A stretch of 64,000 nucleotides of DNA from Sphingopyxis sp. Its GTDB lineage: Bacteria; Pseudomonadota; Alphaproteobacteria; Sphingomonadales; Sphingomonadaceae. Positions 7,627 through 16,517 of the stretch are shown here, in pieces. The position numbers were made by a program, and so were the translations under genes. The notes beneath the pieces are model-generated. The model worked only from the letters and a program-made list of their open reading frames with translations, ran no database searches and had not been told where the DNA came from. The stretch lies in assembly GCF_016704835.1 (NCBI RefSeq), contig NZ_JADIZJ010000021.1, positions 124,001 through 188,000 of the forward strand, in the 5' to 3' direction. The number at the start of each line of letters is the position of its first letter. Positions within the stretch are counted from its first letter, which is position 1.

Positions 7627-8915
7627 GTGAAAAGTTTCGCGATCCTCGCCGCGCTGTTTGCCGTTCCTGGGACCGCGCAGACCTCCGACCATAGGCTTCA
7701 AAATCAGCGTGACGGGGTCGCTGTCTTCCAGAACACGGCCGAACGCGCGATCTATTCCTGTGCGCTCCAGCGCTATGCGAAATGCGCGAGCGAAGTGGAG
7801 ATCGCGACCGATGAATTCACACTCATGTTTTACGGCGTCGATCGCGCGCGCTCCGATCTGGCCACGCCGCAAGGCTCGCCCGTGTCCGTCTCGCCGAAGG
7901 TGGGAGGCGTGGCGTCAGTGGCATCAGGCCTGGATGTTGATTTGCTCCTCGAACCGAGCGCCATTCCGCGGAGTTCAGCGCCGGACAATGTCGGCGCCTT
8001 CCGTTTCCTGTGCGGCCCGGGACAAATCAGCAACGACGATCCGATCGTCTATCCGGGTCAGCCCGGTGCGGCTCACCTTCACCAGTTCTTCGGCAATCTT
8101 GGCGCTAATGCTCACTCAACGTACGAAAGTCTCCGGAGCAGCGGGGAAAGCACTTGCCAGAACGATTTGAACCGGTCGGCATATTGGATGCCAGCGATGC
8201 TCGACGGCAGGGCAACGTCGTGCGGCCTGATTTCGTGTCGATCTATTACAAGCGCCGACCTGTCAGCGATCCTTTCTGCACCACCGCGGCCAAAGGCTGC
8301 GTCGGGACCCCGCGCGGTCTTCGCTTCGTGTTTGGATGGGACCAGACGCGGCCCGGAGAGGCACAGCCTGAAAATAACAAGCTCTTCAACTTTAAGTGCG
8401 TGCAGGTTTGGACGCCGACAACGGCAGCTTTCCCTGATATGGTAGAACCAATGAAGGTCTGCAAACCGGGCCAGTGGCTGTCCGCTACGATTAATTCGCC
8501 GGAATGCTGGAACGGCGTCGACCTCGATTCCAAGGATCATCGCAGCCACCTCGCGGACATGGTCCGCAACCGCACCTCTGGCAAGCTCTCCTGCCCGGCA
8601 ATGTATCCGTGGATAATACCGCAATTCACGATGAGCGTGGGTTACAGCATTGAAGCCGGCGATGAAGCCACGCTTTGGTCGCTGGCAAGTGACCACATGT
8701 TGCCACCCGCGTTACGTCGGCCTGGCGCGTCTCTTCATAGCGACTATTTCGAGGCGTGGCAGGACGAAATAAGGCTTCGTTGGGAAGCAGGCTGCATCGA
8801 TAAGCTTCTCAATTGCTCCGACGGCGACCTTGGTGACGGACAGATAATGGCGCGCGGCAAGCATTACCCTGCCCCAAAAGCCGCACCCCGGCTGGTCCCG
8901 TCGCCCAGTCGCTGA
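7627..8915 (+). pseudogene. DUF1996-domain protein A, one frameshift
   Basis: An exported protein of about 428 residues, reconstructed across one frameshift. The GTG at 7627 follows AAGGCGA and gives a signal peptide, MKSFAILAALFAVPGTAQ. The DUF1996 core starts at SSAPDNVGAFRFLCGPGQ, then DDPIVYPGQPGAAHLHQFFG. After SAYWMPAMLDG the frame changes at 8209-8212, where AGGG stands for the AAGGG of paralogue C. It continues as NVVRPDFVSIYYKRRP down to CIDKLLNCSDGDLGDGQ. Function is unknown. The single homopolymer loss in an otherwise intact gene suggests sequencing error. Paralogues lie at 55089 and 57622. Confidence 0.75.
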
Positions 8916-9180
8916 CGAAGTGACTCGTGGCGCGACCGTCAGGGACGCCCTGCTCCTTGCAAAATGCGCCGATTGAGCGCGCTTCCGCAGCGCACCTCAA
9001 ATCCGCAATTGCGACGGCGTTATGCTGCAGAATCAGCTAGATGAGCCAATGCTCGTATCTTTGACCATGGGTTCCGCGCCACAAGTCTTGCGCTGTGCGG
9101 TGACCGCAACGACAGCCAGTGGCTAGTTCCGGTTAGCTTTTAGCCGCTGTTTTGTTCCCGAATCCAGAGCGCCACGCGAC

Positions 9181-9912
9181 TTACCAGTTTCGCAATTCCC
9201 TCTGGGCCACCAATGGATGTCTAAGAGTTGAATAATGCGGGCGTTCTAGCGCAGAAAAGTGGTCGTAGCCTTCCCCTACGCTGACCTGTGAACCCAACTC
9301 CGACTGGTCGACAACACGGTGCAGCTTCTCATCTTTGACGCTCTCTATAGCCAATGTGTAGGCTATGGGCCCGGTAGTGCGCAGCGTACCGGTTCGTCCG
9401 ACTGCCGACCACGCCTTATAGCTAGATATGTTTTTCAGAATCTTTTCGATCACTGCAATTGAGTATGGGTGAGAAGGCTCCGAGATGATCACATTTGTCA
9501 CATACTCGCCACCTGGAACGTGCGCCAAGTCTCTATGAAGGCCCCACCCCTCATGTGGTTCTCCCGGGCCATTGTCCCATTGAGAAAGAATATAACGGTC
9601 CGTCGGATTTAGTACCTCGTCCAGAGGTTTCTGAATAACTCCCTTTATGTCGAAATACACGCCGCCAAGTCTATTTATGATGAGATGACGCAACAGATCG
9701 GCACGTGCAGCCAAATACTGATCATCGATCATTTTGTATGATGCCAGAGTGTCTGTACCATATGATTCACGAATGAAAGATTCAGCCATAGGCTCAGTCC
9801 ACAAGGTGTACCGCCATCCGGCGTTTCGTGAAATATGGTCCGCTGAATTGGATAGGAGGATATCAGGCAAGTCCCCCACAAGATAGATTTGGTGCAGCAG
9901 TTTCGGAATCAT
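9181..9912 (-). CDS. DXD-type glycosyltransferase (GT32-like, capsular polysaccharide type)
   Basis: A 243-residue protein starting MIPKLLHQIYLVGDLPDILL, the standard opening of Och1/GT32-like sugar transferases. The central AARADLLRHLIINRLGGVYF followed by DIKG matches the nucleotide-sugar site, although the usual DxD is here D-I-K. It would transfer a sugar from a nucleotide donor in the cytoplasm. The gene has visibly lower G+C than its surroundings and stands alone, suggesting recent acquisition. The ATG at 9912 begins the conserved IPKLLHQI strand, so the start is secure. Confidence 0.75.
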   Translation of the reverse strand: MIPKLLHQIYLVGDLPDILLSNSADHISRNAGWRYTLWTEPMAESFIRESYGTDTLASYKMIDDQYLAARADLLRHLIINRLGGVYFDIKGVIQKPLDEVLNPTDRYILSQWDNGPGEPHEGWGLHRDLAHVPGGEYVTNVIISEPSHPYSIAVIEKILKNISSYKAWSAVGRTGTLRTTGPIAYTLAIESVKDEKLHRVVDQSELGSQVSVGEGYDHFSALERPHYSTLRHPLVAQRELRNW

Positions 9913-10566
9913 CTCTCGTTCGCCTCGCGTGCCTAGAATGATTTTTTTGATAACTTAACACCGCGTATTTTGCAGATCGAAAGTGCCCATCTCGTTTCGC
10001 CAACCGGGACTAAAGCCGAACAGCTTTCACGGTCCCACGGCATGTCGGACCGTGCCAGGGGAATTTTCCGCCTTCCCCAGATGCGTGCCAGGTTAATCCG
10101 ACGGAGTTAGCCGATCGGCATCCGTGATTGCGCAAGCGGTCCCTGGTCACCATGATCACGCCATCCATTCAGCTGTCCGCGAGCGCCATGCACATAGTCG
10201 CTGAGCCGTTTAAGTTCTAGTCCGCTTTAGAGCCTGCACACCTTGGTTATGTTTCGCGCGCCTCACGCCCGGCGGAGCATGTAATACAACCTGATGACCA
10301 TATCGGACGAAGGTCGCAAAGGAATGGTCCACGACGTCCTCGTGAATAGCGAAGCGGTATAAAGTCACAGTTGGATCAGCAGCGAGGTGAGTGCGGTGCA
10401 AGCCCTCTAGACTGCCCCTGGCTTAATATCTGCCAGTCTGCCTCACCGGTTCGGCGTCCCCTCGCTACGAGCCGGGGCTAAAGCTTTCTTTTGATCACTT
10501 TATATCGTGGTTCAGCGTAACTCCCGCCGCAATCTTTTCAGCATAATCTCTAGGTAGATTGCCGGT
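9913..10566. other. Non-coding stretch of about 650 bases
   Basis: No gene, repeat or RNA is supported here. Short frames on either strand show no codon bias, start signal or recognisable domain. The right end lies downstream of the PilZ-HTH gene and the left end is the promoter side of the glycosyltransferase at 9181. Confidence 0.4.
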
Positions 10567-11247
10567 TCATACCTCGATGAATATCCGGATTCTGTTCGGA
10601 CTCGCGCCCGTGGCGCGCGCTATTTTTTCACGACCTTGGTTGATGAGATCCTCGGCCGGATCCGTAGCGAGGTCGACAAGAAGTTGCGCCGCTGGCACCC
10701 CGAGCAAAGCCGCAAGTGGTCTCAGGCGATCGTGCTTCGGCCGCGCTCGCCCGGACTCCCAGCCTGAAATCGAAGGACCGCTTACGCCCAGTTCGGTCGC
10801 GATGTCGGCCTGACTCAGCCCTTTGGAAATTCGTAACCGCTTCAGGTTCGCACCAAAACGGACGTCAGAGGAGGAAATCGCGATTTCGCCCGACCCTGCC
10901 AAAACTTTGTCGGCGTCGCCGCCCACTACCGCGCTCTGCAACTGAGCGGCACTCAGCGCCGCCGATGAAATCGGCGTTTCGAATTCACAACCGAACAGCT
11001 TGCCGCTTACCCATAAAATGTTTGTCGCGACCGCCCCTGCATGGGGAAGATCGACTTCTATTTTATCATCAACCGCCAGCAGCGCATCGCATTCGATCAG
11101 CATGCCGGTCAGCGAAATATTGTGAATCACCACTTTGATATCGGTGCCCGCTGAATGGGCACCATGGGCGTTGAGATGAAGTGTCCGCCGTGCAGTGCGC
11201 CGCTTGCGACCGTCTGCCAGCCCATCCAGATATGCGGTAATAGCCAT
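10567..11247 (-). CDS. PilZ domain + XRE helix-turn-helix regulator
   Basis: A 226-residue fusion. Residues about 15-95 form a PilZ-like domain (RRTARRTLHLNAHG, IHNISLTGMLIE, ILWVSGKLFGCEFETPIS). Residues about 130-190 form an XRE-type HTH (GANLKRLRISKGLSQADIAT, then SISGWESGRARP). PilZ domains commonly bind cyclic di-GMP, and RRTARR plus the N-I-S-L-T-G segment resembles the RxxxR and D/NxSxxG motifs. It may couple c-di-GMP to transcription of the surrounding exopolysaccharide and exosortase genes. The architecture is visible; the ligand and targets are inference. A paralogue lies at 38715-39338. Confidence 0.82.
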   Translation of the reverse strand: MAITAYLDGLADGRKRRTARRTLHLNAHGAHSAGTDIKVVIHNISLTGMLIECDALLAVDDKIEVDLPHAGAVATNILWVSGKLFGCEFETPISSAALSAAQLQSAVVGGDADKVLAGSGEIAISSSDVRFGANLKRLRISKGLSQADIATELGVSGPSISGWESGRARPKHDRLRPLAALLGVPAAQLLVDLATDPAEDLINQGREKIARATGASPNRIRIFIEV

Positions 11248-11723
11248 ATTCCGCTTAGTCGGACCTTGCGGTTAAAAAACCCTTATCGACGAACGAGCTC
11301 GCGACCCTAATTGGCTAAACCTAGCCAGCCGACAGAGCGCTCCGAATCGAGATGCGCCACAATGAAAACGCCGCCGCTCCCTATTCTCTCACCGCAGCCT
11401 CAGCCCTCAAAATTAACAGATCGTAACATAGATCAATCTTCCCGACCGTTCAGGTCGAAAGCATTTCGGAGGCCCCCATATCTCGTGCAGGCGACGAGTA
11501 ATTGCCCCCCCCTCACGCTGCCTCACAATCGGCGCGGTGAAACATATCTCGGTTATCTGCGAGTTTCCGGGCTACAGATACCCTTTCTGCCTCGCCGGAC
11601 CACCGGCCGTGTGGAGCCCCCTCCCCGAAGGATCCATCGCCGCTGTGTCTGATTGGGACGCGCCGCCACTCAGCTCGAAACAAAAATCTTCACTCATTGT
11701 AATATATCGTCTAACCAACTGTC
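11248..11723. other. Divergent intergenic region, 476 bases
   Basis: The upstream region shared by the PilZ-HTH regulator (minus) and the PEP-CTERM/L,D-transpeptidase pair (plus). A GTG frame at 11537 (MKHISVICEFPGYRYPF) has no family match and is probably chance. No clear operator was seen. Confidence 0.35.
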
Positions 11724-12407
11724 ATGGCAGCAATTACATCATTCTTGGGCTCGAGACTTCGCGTGGGAGCTATGGCCATTGCTTTGCTCCTGCTGGCAGT
11801 CATGTCGGTCACAATCCCTGCGTTCAGCGGCGACGGCGGAACTCTGCTCGCCCAAACAACCGATGTGCTGGACCGCTTTATTGGTCGTTCGCCCGGCGAG
11901 CGGGATGAAGCGAACCTGCTCAAAGGCAAAGAACGCAAAGAAAAATCGCTCACGGATCGGCTTTTTGGACGCCGCGCTAATGGTGGCGAACCCGACCAAC
12001 GCGCACTGGGCAAGATCTTCGATAAACCGCCCGAAGATTCGATCAAAGAACTCGTGCCCGGGCTGCCGGGCCCGCTCGCGCTAGGCGACCCTGTATCCTC
12101 TGGCCTCTTGCCAGTTGGGGATATCGGTGCTCCCGTCGGCGGCGGAACATCCACTGGCTTTCCCGGCGGTATCAGCGCGGTGGCGCCTTCCGGACCGGGA
12201 GGAACGCCAGGAGGATCCAATCCGGGCAATCCCGTACCCGGCGGTCCGACAGATCCGGTCGTACAGCCGCCCGTAGCGGCGATCCCTGAGCCTGGAACAT
12301 GGGCCTTGATGTTGATCGGATTTGGTTTGTGCGGTGCCGTTCTCCGGCGGCGAAGGAAGACCCTTCCCGCTGGATCGCGGAGCAGCCCGCTATGCGCGCC
12401 GGCCTGA
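11724..12407 (+). CDS. PEPxxWA-CTERM protein, Pro/Gly-rich
   Basis: A 227-residue protein starting MAAITSFLGSRLRVGAMAIA with a membrane-spanning signal sequence. A charged region (GRSPGERDEANLLKGKERKE) and a long Gly/Pro/Val linker follow. The sorting tail is IPEPGTWALMLIGFGLCGAV with RRRRK. No enzymatic domain is visible; the low-complexity body suggests a wall- or matrix-associated protein. The last 16 bases overlap the start of the L,D-transpeptidase gene, so the two are co-translated. The tail is that recognised by the nearby exosortase. Confidence 0.8.
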   Translation: MAAITSFLGSRLRVGAMAIALLLLAVMSVTIPAFSGDGGTLLAQTTDVLDRFIGRSPGERDEANLLKGKERKEKSLTDRLFGRRANGGEPDQRALGKIFDKPPEDSIKELVPGLPGPLALGDPVSSGLLPVGDIGAPVGGGTSTGFPGGISAVAPSGPGGTPGGSNPGNPVPGGPTDPVVQPPVAAIPEPGTWALMLIGFGLCGAVLRRRRKTLPAGSRSSPLCAPA

Positions 12408-13069
12408 TTGTCGCAGTTCTAGTCGTACCTGCTGCAGTTGCAGGCGCGTTGATTGGAAATGACGTATCGACATCGGGATTGGCCAACCGCTCTGTAACTG
12501 CAGTCAACGAACGCCCCTCTCCCCCAGCGGCGTCGCCGCGAGCAGGCCGAGACACTCTCTCGCCTGCCGAGCTGAAAATCGCTGTAAGCGGCGGCTTGCT
12601 TCCGCTCGGTACCAAGTCGTTGCTGACGACAGAGACGACCATGCGGCATGGTGATTTCAAGTGGAATGAAGATGGCGTCCCTGCGGGCAAGTTAACGATC
12701 TGGGTGGATCTTAGGACACAGTTGATTTCGGTTTTTCGTGGCGGCCACGAAATCGGGACCGCAGTGGTGGTCTACGGCGCCGAGAGTATGGAATCCCCGA
12801 CTGGGCGATTTCCCATTCTCATAAAAAGTCGTGATTATCATTCGCGCGCCTATGATGCACCGATGCCCTACTCCATGTTCATAGATAACACGGGCGTCGC
12901 CTTGCACGGGAGTCCGATGTCCAGTCGACGAGCCACTCACGGATGCGTGGGCCTGCCCGTCGAATTTGCTCGCCTCCTTTTCAACGCCGCCAAGATTGGC
13001 GACGAGGTCCAGATAGTTCGATCCGGGACTGGCTCTTCAGCGGCAACGCATCTCACCGCTAAATCCTAA
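12392..13069 (+). CDS. L,D-transpeptidase (YkuD domain)
   Basis: A 225-residue exported protein. The N-terminal hydrophobic segment (MRAGLIVAVLVVPAAVAGAL) is a signal peptide or anchor. The YkuD domain runs from about residue 98 (AGKLTIWVDLRTQLISVFRG) to 215. The catalytic motif is HGSPMSSRRATHGCVGLP with His172, His183 and nucleophile Cys185. The enzyme would form 3-3 cross-links in peptidoglycan or attach proteins to it. The ATG at 12392 is preceded by GGAG and overlaps the PEP-CTERM gene by 16 bases. An extended linker (residues 30-95) separates the anchor from the domain. Confidence 0.88.
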   Translation: MRAGLIVAVLVVPAAVAGALIGNDVSTSGLANRSVTAVNERPSPPAASPRAGRDTLSPAELKIAVSGGLLPLGTKSLLTTETTMRHGDFKWNEDGVPAGKLTIWVDLRTQLISVFRGGHEIGTAVVVYGAESMESPTGRFPILIKSRDYHSRAYDAPMPYSMFIDNTGVALHGSPMSSRRATHGCVGLPVEFARLLFNAAKIGDEVQIVRSGTGSSAATHLTAKS

Positions 13070-13146
13070 TCACGATTTAACCTTGTTACACCACTCGGCC
13101 TTAGGGCCTTGCAAGCTACTTTTCCCCGTCATCTTGGGGATTTGGT

Positions 13147-13977
13147 ATGCAACGGCTCAACAAAACGGCGGGGAAGCTCGCTATTCTTGCTGTCGCGATG
13201 GCGCTGCTTAGTGGAGCTCAACCAAGGTTGGGCGGTCTCAATGACCGGATCCTCGCTAGTCATAACCGCGAACGCGCCAGCGTAGGGGTTCCAGCTTTGA
13301 CTTGGAGCCCGGACTTGGCGCAGCGGGCGCAGGCTTGGGCAGACCATCTTTCGGAAACGGGAAAATTTGAGCACTCCCCAAACATTCCCGGTCGTCCTCT
13401 TGAGGGCGAGAATATCTGGGGTGGCACGCCGGGGACTTTCAGACCGGAAGCAATGGTTGACCTTTGGATCTCGGAGAAAGAAAATTTTGTTCCCGGCGTC
13501 TTTCCGGCAAACAGCCAGACAGGACGACCCCAGGACGTTTCTCATTATACTCAGCTGATCTGGGCCCGCTCGGGCGCGGTTGGATGTGGCCTGAGTGGCA
13601 AGGGCAGCGAGGAGATCCTTGTCTGTCGGTACAGCGAGCCCGGTAATGTGAGGGGCCGTGACCCATTCGGGCAGGACTTGCAGAAGACGCTCGCCGGCGC
13701 CCGGACCGGTCAGTCGACCTTCAGACTTCCCTTGGCGGTATCGGCGGCCGGCTTTGCGGGCGCGGCATCAGCCTTGATCGAGGGCAATGCGTCAGTGGCC
13801 GGAAGCAGCGATTTGCCGCTATTGGCTAACGCGCCGGCCGCATCGTCCGCAATGATCGGAGATTTCGGCGGCAGCAAGCCGGCGAAAGGCTCCGGCGCCA
13901 CCGGGTCGATCTCGAAGTCTTCAATTCCGACAATCTGTGGCTTGTCGTCGAGAAATTGCTCCTGGCTCACCGACTGA
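13147..13977 (+). CDS. CAP (SCP/PR-1) domain secreted protein
   Basis: A signal-peptide-bearing protein (KTAGKLAILAVAMALLSGAQ) whose CAP domain occupies residues about 30-180. Its motifs are ILASHNRERASVGVPALTW, GENIWGG, SHYTQLIWARSGAVGCGLS and ILVCRYSEPGNVRG. Bacterial CAP proteins are extracellular, and their biochemical role is not well defined. The domain ends near residue 182, but the frame continues 95 residues, 268 bases of it antisense to the SleB-type gene. That tail is probably not a folded domain and may come from a lost stop or a late frameshift. Confidence 0.82.
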   Translation: MQRLNKTAGKLAILAVAMALLSGAQPRLGGLNDRILASHNRERASVGVPALTWSPDLAQRAQAWADHLSETGKFEHSPNIPGRPLEGENIWGGTPGTFRPEAMVDLWISEKENFVPGVFPANSQTGRPQDVSHYTQLIWARSGAVGCGLSGKGSEEILVCRYSEPGNVRGRDPFGQDLQKTLAGARTGQSTFRLPLAVSAAGFAGAASALIEGNASVAGSSDLPLLANAPAASSAMIGDFGGSKPAKGSGATGSISKSSIPTICGLSSRNCSWLTD

Positions 13978-14720
13978 TTGAAAGCGGCGCGCCGGCCCCA
14001 TCCGCCGGACCACCGATAGAAAATATGGTGATCGACCTGAGCAATTTTAGCGAGTGATGGGGCCCAGTAGGGCACCACATAATCGGCATGATAATGTGTT
14101 GCCATTCCGACGCTGCGCTCGACATATCCAGACAGCGCTCCAAGGGCAACGCGTCTTGCAGCATCCCATCCCGCTCGCGACGGCTTGCGCGCGAGGCTTC
14201 CGTCACAGGTGAAGGTAAACTGGCATCCGGTCCGCCGCTCGGAGCCTTGGTACACGACTCCGCAAATGCTGTTCGGAAAGGCGGGATGACGCGCTCGGTT
14301 CAAGATGACCTGAGCGACGCCACGCTTCCCCGTCTCGGTTTCCTGTGCCGCCTCATAGTAAATCGCTGCAGTCAGGCAGTCCATCGCCGAACGGCGACCC
14401 GCGAAGGCCGAGGCGTTGAGCGGCACCACGAGCGGCGGTGCTGGCTCGACCGGCGCCGCCGAGAAAGGCAATGCCGCATTTTCGGCTAGTGCGGCGTCGG
14501 GCGAAATCGGCTTATAGTCCTGTGGGGCAACAGCTGGCGGAACCTGGGTGGCCGCAGCAGCGCGCTCGCGAATGTCCTCAGGCGACAGTCTCCCATGCCC
14601 GGCACCGGTTGCAAGCACCCACCATAAGGCGAACGCAAGTCCGAACGCAGCGACGACAATCGCTAGGGCGCCTAAAATTTGGCGACGGCCCCGCCGCTTT
14701 CGGTTTACTGCAAGGTCCAT
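13710..14720 (-). CDS. Cell wall hydrolase, SleB family
   Basis: A 336-residue protein with an N-terminal anchor (LGALAIVVAAFGLAFALWWV) and a Hydrolase_2/SleB domain at about residues 110-240. The domain reads DCLTAAIYYEAAQETETGKR, then VILNRARHPAFPNSICGVVY and CQFTFTCDG. The conserved Glu of IYYEA is the likely catalytic residue of a lytic transglycosylase-like fold acting on peptidoglycan in the periplasm. A linker rich in Ala and Pro follows. The ATG at 14720 is preferred over an in-frame start 17 codons upstream because it precedes the basic patch and anchor. Confidence 0.85.
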   Translation of the reverse strand: MDLAVNRKRRGRRQILGALAIVVAAFGLAFALWWVLATGAGHGRLSPEDIRERAAAATQVPPAVAPQDYKPISPDAALAENAALPFSAAPVEPAPPLVVPLNASAFAGRRSAMDCLTAAIYYEAAQETETGKRGVAQVILNRARHPAFPNSICGVVYQGSERRTGCQFTFTCDGSLARKPSRAGWDAARRVALGALSGYVERSVGMATHYHADYVVPYWAPSLAKIAQVDHHIFYRWSGGWGRRAAFNQSVSQEQFLDDKPQIVGIEDFEIDPVAPEPFAGLLPPKSPIIADDAAGALANSGKSLLPATDALPSIKADAAPAKPAADTAKGSLKVD

Positions 14721-14903
14721 ATTAGGCGGGGCTATTCCAAATTCCGAAAAAAGGCTGCTATGCCAAAGCAAGTCCGCGGTCCATAGTCGCTCGACAGCCG
14801 CGCATCATTGTCCCGCCGTGATACGCTTTAAACCATCAGCGACATTGGCATGAAGACCGGTATCGTCTATCCGAACTTTCCTGTTCCAATTATCGAGTAA
14901 TTA

Positions 14904-15812
14904 ATGGCCACTGTCGCCGATCCCAAGATCACGTCAGACCTCCCCGGTCCCGCCGCACGCGTGATTCCGCTCGGATTGATCGTGTTGGTGCTCGGCGTCG
15001 CATCATTTTGTATTCCAACGATGATGTTTGTGGTGCGCCAGTCCTGGACGGGCGAGGAAGGTGCGCACGGCCCGATCGTCCTCGTGACCGGGCTGTGGCT
15101 GCTCTATCGCCAGTGGAAAGAGGTCAAGGAGCTCGCAACGCCGGCTCCGTCGGCGCCGGTGTGGGCGCTTCTGGCCATCCTCATCCCGCTGGAGATATTT
15201 GCGCGAATAACTCAGATCGTCGAAATTGAAGGCTATCTGATGTATTTCACCTTGCTGGTGGTGCTCTACAGTCTTGTCGGCCTTGAGGTGATGAAGCGGC
15301 TCTGGTTTCCCCTTTTCTATATCGCGTTCATATTCCCGCCGCCGGATACCTTAGTGGCCGTTGTTACGGTTCCTATGAAGATGTGGCTTTCTGAAGCGGC
15401 GATCTGGTTTCTAGACCTGCTCGGTTACCCGATCGGCGGCGAAGGCGTCAGAATTTATATTGGTCAATATGAGTTGCTGGTTGCCGCGGCCTGTTCCGGG
15501 ATCAACTCGATCATCTCGCTTTCGGCTATCTCGCTATTTTACATTTACATGCGTCACCAGGCACGCTGGCAATATGCCTTGTTGCTCGTCCTCTTCATCA
15601 TCCCCGTCGCTCTGGTCGCAAATTTCTTTCGCGTCCTCATCCTGATTTTGCTGACATATCATGCCGGCGAGGCGGCCGCTCAGGGGTTCCTCCATAATTT
15701 CGCTGGTATCTTGATGTTTGGAATCGCGCTGATTTCGATTTTCGCTCTCGACCTGTTGCTGAAACCGGTCTGGGACCGTTACGTCGGCAAGACAGAAAGG
15801 GCCGCGTCATGA
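14904..15812 (+). CDS. xrtV: Exosortase (XrtV-type)
   Basis: A 302-residue polytopic membrane protein with about eight hydrophobic segments. The exosortase catalytic triad is visible: Cys197 in AAACSGINSI, Arg243 in NFFRVLIL and His264 in FLHNFAG. Upstream EEGAHGPIVLVTGLWLLYRQ matches the family N-terminal signature. It should cleave the PEPxxWA-CTERM tails seen at 5090, 6398, 11724 and 39505 and release those proteins to the surface. The stop overlaps epsI by 4 bases. The XrtV subtype is inferred from the sphingomonad context and the partner EpsI. Confidence 0.88.
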   Translation: MATVADPKITSDLPGPAARVIPLGLIVLVLGVASFCIPTMMFVVRQSWTGEEGAHGPIVLVTGLWLLYRQWKEVKELATPAPSAPVWALLAILIPLEIFARITQIVEIEGYLMYFTLLVVLYSLVGLEVMKRLWFPLFYIAFIFPPPDTLVAVVTVPMKMWLSEAAIWFLDLLGYPIGGEGVRIYIGQYELLVAAACSGINSIISLSAISLFYIYMRHQARWQYALLLVLFIIPVALVANFFRVLILILLTYHAGEAAAQGFLHNFAGILMFGIALISIFALDLLLKPVWDRYVGKTERAAS

Positions 15813-16513
15813 CAGAGAGTGAACGCTTGTCATCGCCAAACCTCTCCCGACGTAACATGCTTTTGGGCGCTGTTCTCGCTGGCGCATCGGGGTTCGCTTA
15901 TGCCCGGCAGCCGGCGATCGCTCATCCCGTCGTCCCCGAGAAGGAATTTGAGAGCTGGGTCCCTCCGAAGTTCGGGAACTGGACAACGGTATCGCAAAGT
16001 GGCGTTGTTCTTCCGCCGCCTGATACGCTGCGCGACCGGTTATACGACAATCTCGTGACCCGCGTTTATGTCGCGCCCGACCTTCCAGCCGTGATGCTGC
16101 TCCTTGCGTATAACAATGCGCAGGATGGCGTGCTCCAGGTCCACCGCCCCGAAGTCTGTTATCCTGTCGGCGGCTTTGAGCTCAGTGCCACTCGGGAAAT
16201 CATGCTTAACGCGAGCGGCCAGGCCGTTCCCGCGAATATGTTTACCGCCTCTGCGCCCGGTCGCGTCGAGCAGGTCGCCTACTTCACCCGGCTCGGAACT
16301 GTGTATCCGCGCAAGTGGATAGAGCAACGCGTCGCCGTGATGCGCGCCAATCTTGCCGGAGAAATTCCGGACGGCATGATGATGCGGGTCTCCGCCCTAG
16401 GCATCGACCAGCGAGAGGCGCAGCCTCTCCTGGCGGCATTCGCCGGCCAATTTATCGAAAATTCAAACCCACGGATGCAGCGCTTGCTGCTGGGACAAGA
16501 TGCAAGAGGATAA
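15809..16513 (+). CDS. epsI: EpsI-family exosortase-associated protein
   Basis: A 234-residue protein with a twin-arginine-like N-terminus (LSRRNMLLGAVLAGASGFAY) and an EpsI domain. The domain contains VPPKFGNWTTVSQSG, VQVHRPEVCYPVGGFEL-like segments (here VHRPEVCYPVGGFELSATRE) and RVEQVAYFTRLGTVY. EpsI proteins accompany exosortases as periplasmic partners; the Cys of PEVCYP is invariant in the family. It overlaps the exosortase stop by 4 bases and is followed 4 bases later by the EpsD-like gene, forming an operon. Confidence 0.88.
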   Translation: MTESERLSSPNLSRRNMLLGAVLAGASGFAYARQPAIAHPVVPEKEFESWVPPKFGNWTTVSQSGVVLPPPDTLRDRLYDNLVTRVYVAPDLPAVMLLLAYNNAQDGVLQVHRPEVCYPVGGFELSATREIMLNASGQAVPANMFTASAPGRVEQVAYFTRLGTVYPRKWIEQRVAVMRANLAGEIPDGMMMRVSALGIDQREAQPLLAAFAGQFIENSNPRMQRLLLGQDARG

Positions 16514-16517
16514 GGCA

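Noticed and set aside
8209..8212. Phase variation by homopolymer slippage as the cause of the indels
   Set aside because: The runs are only 2-5 bases and occur in enzymes of many kinds; phase-variable tracts are normally longer, so sequencing error or decay is likelier.
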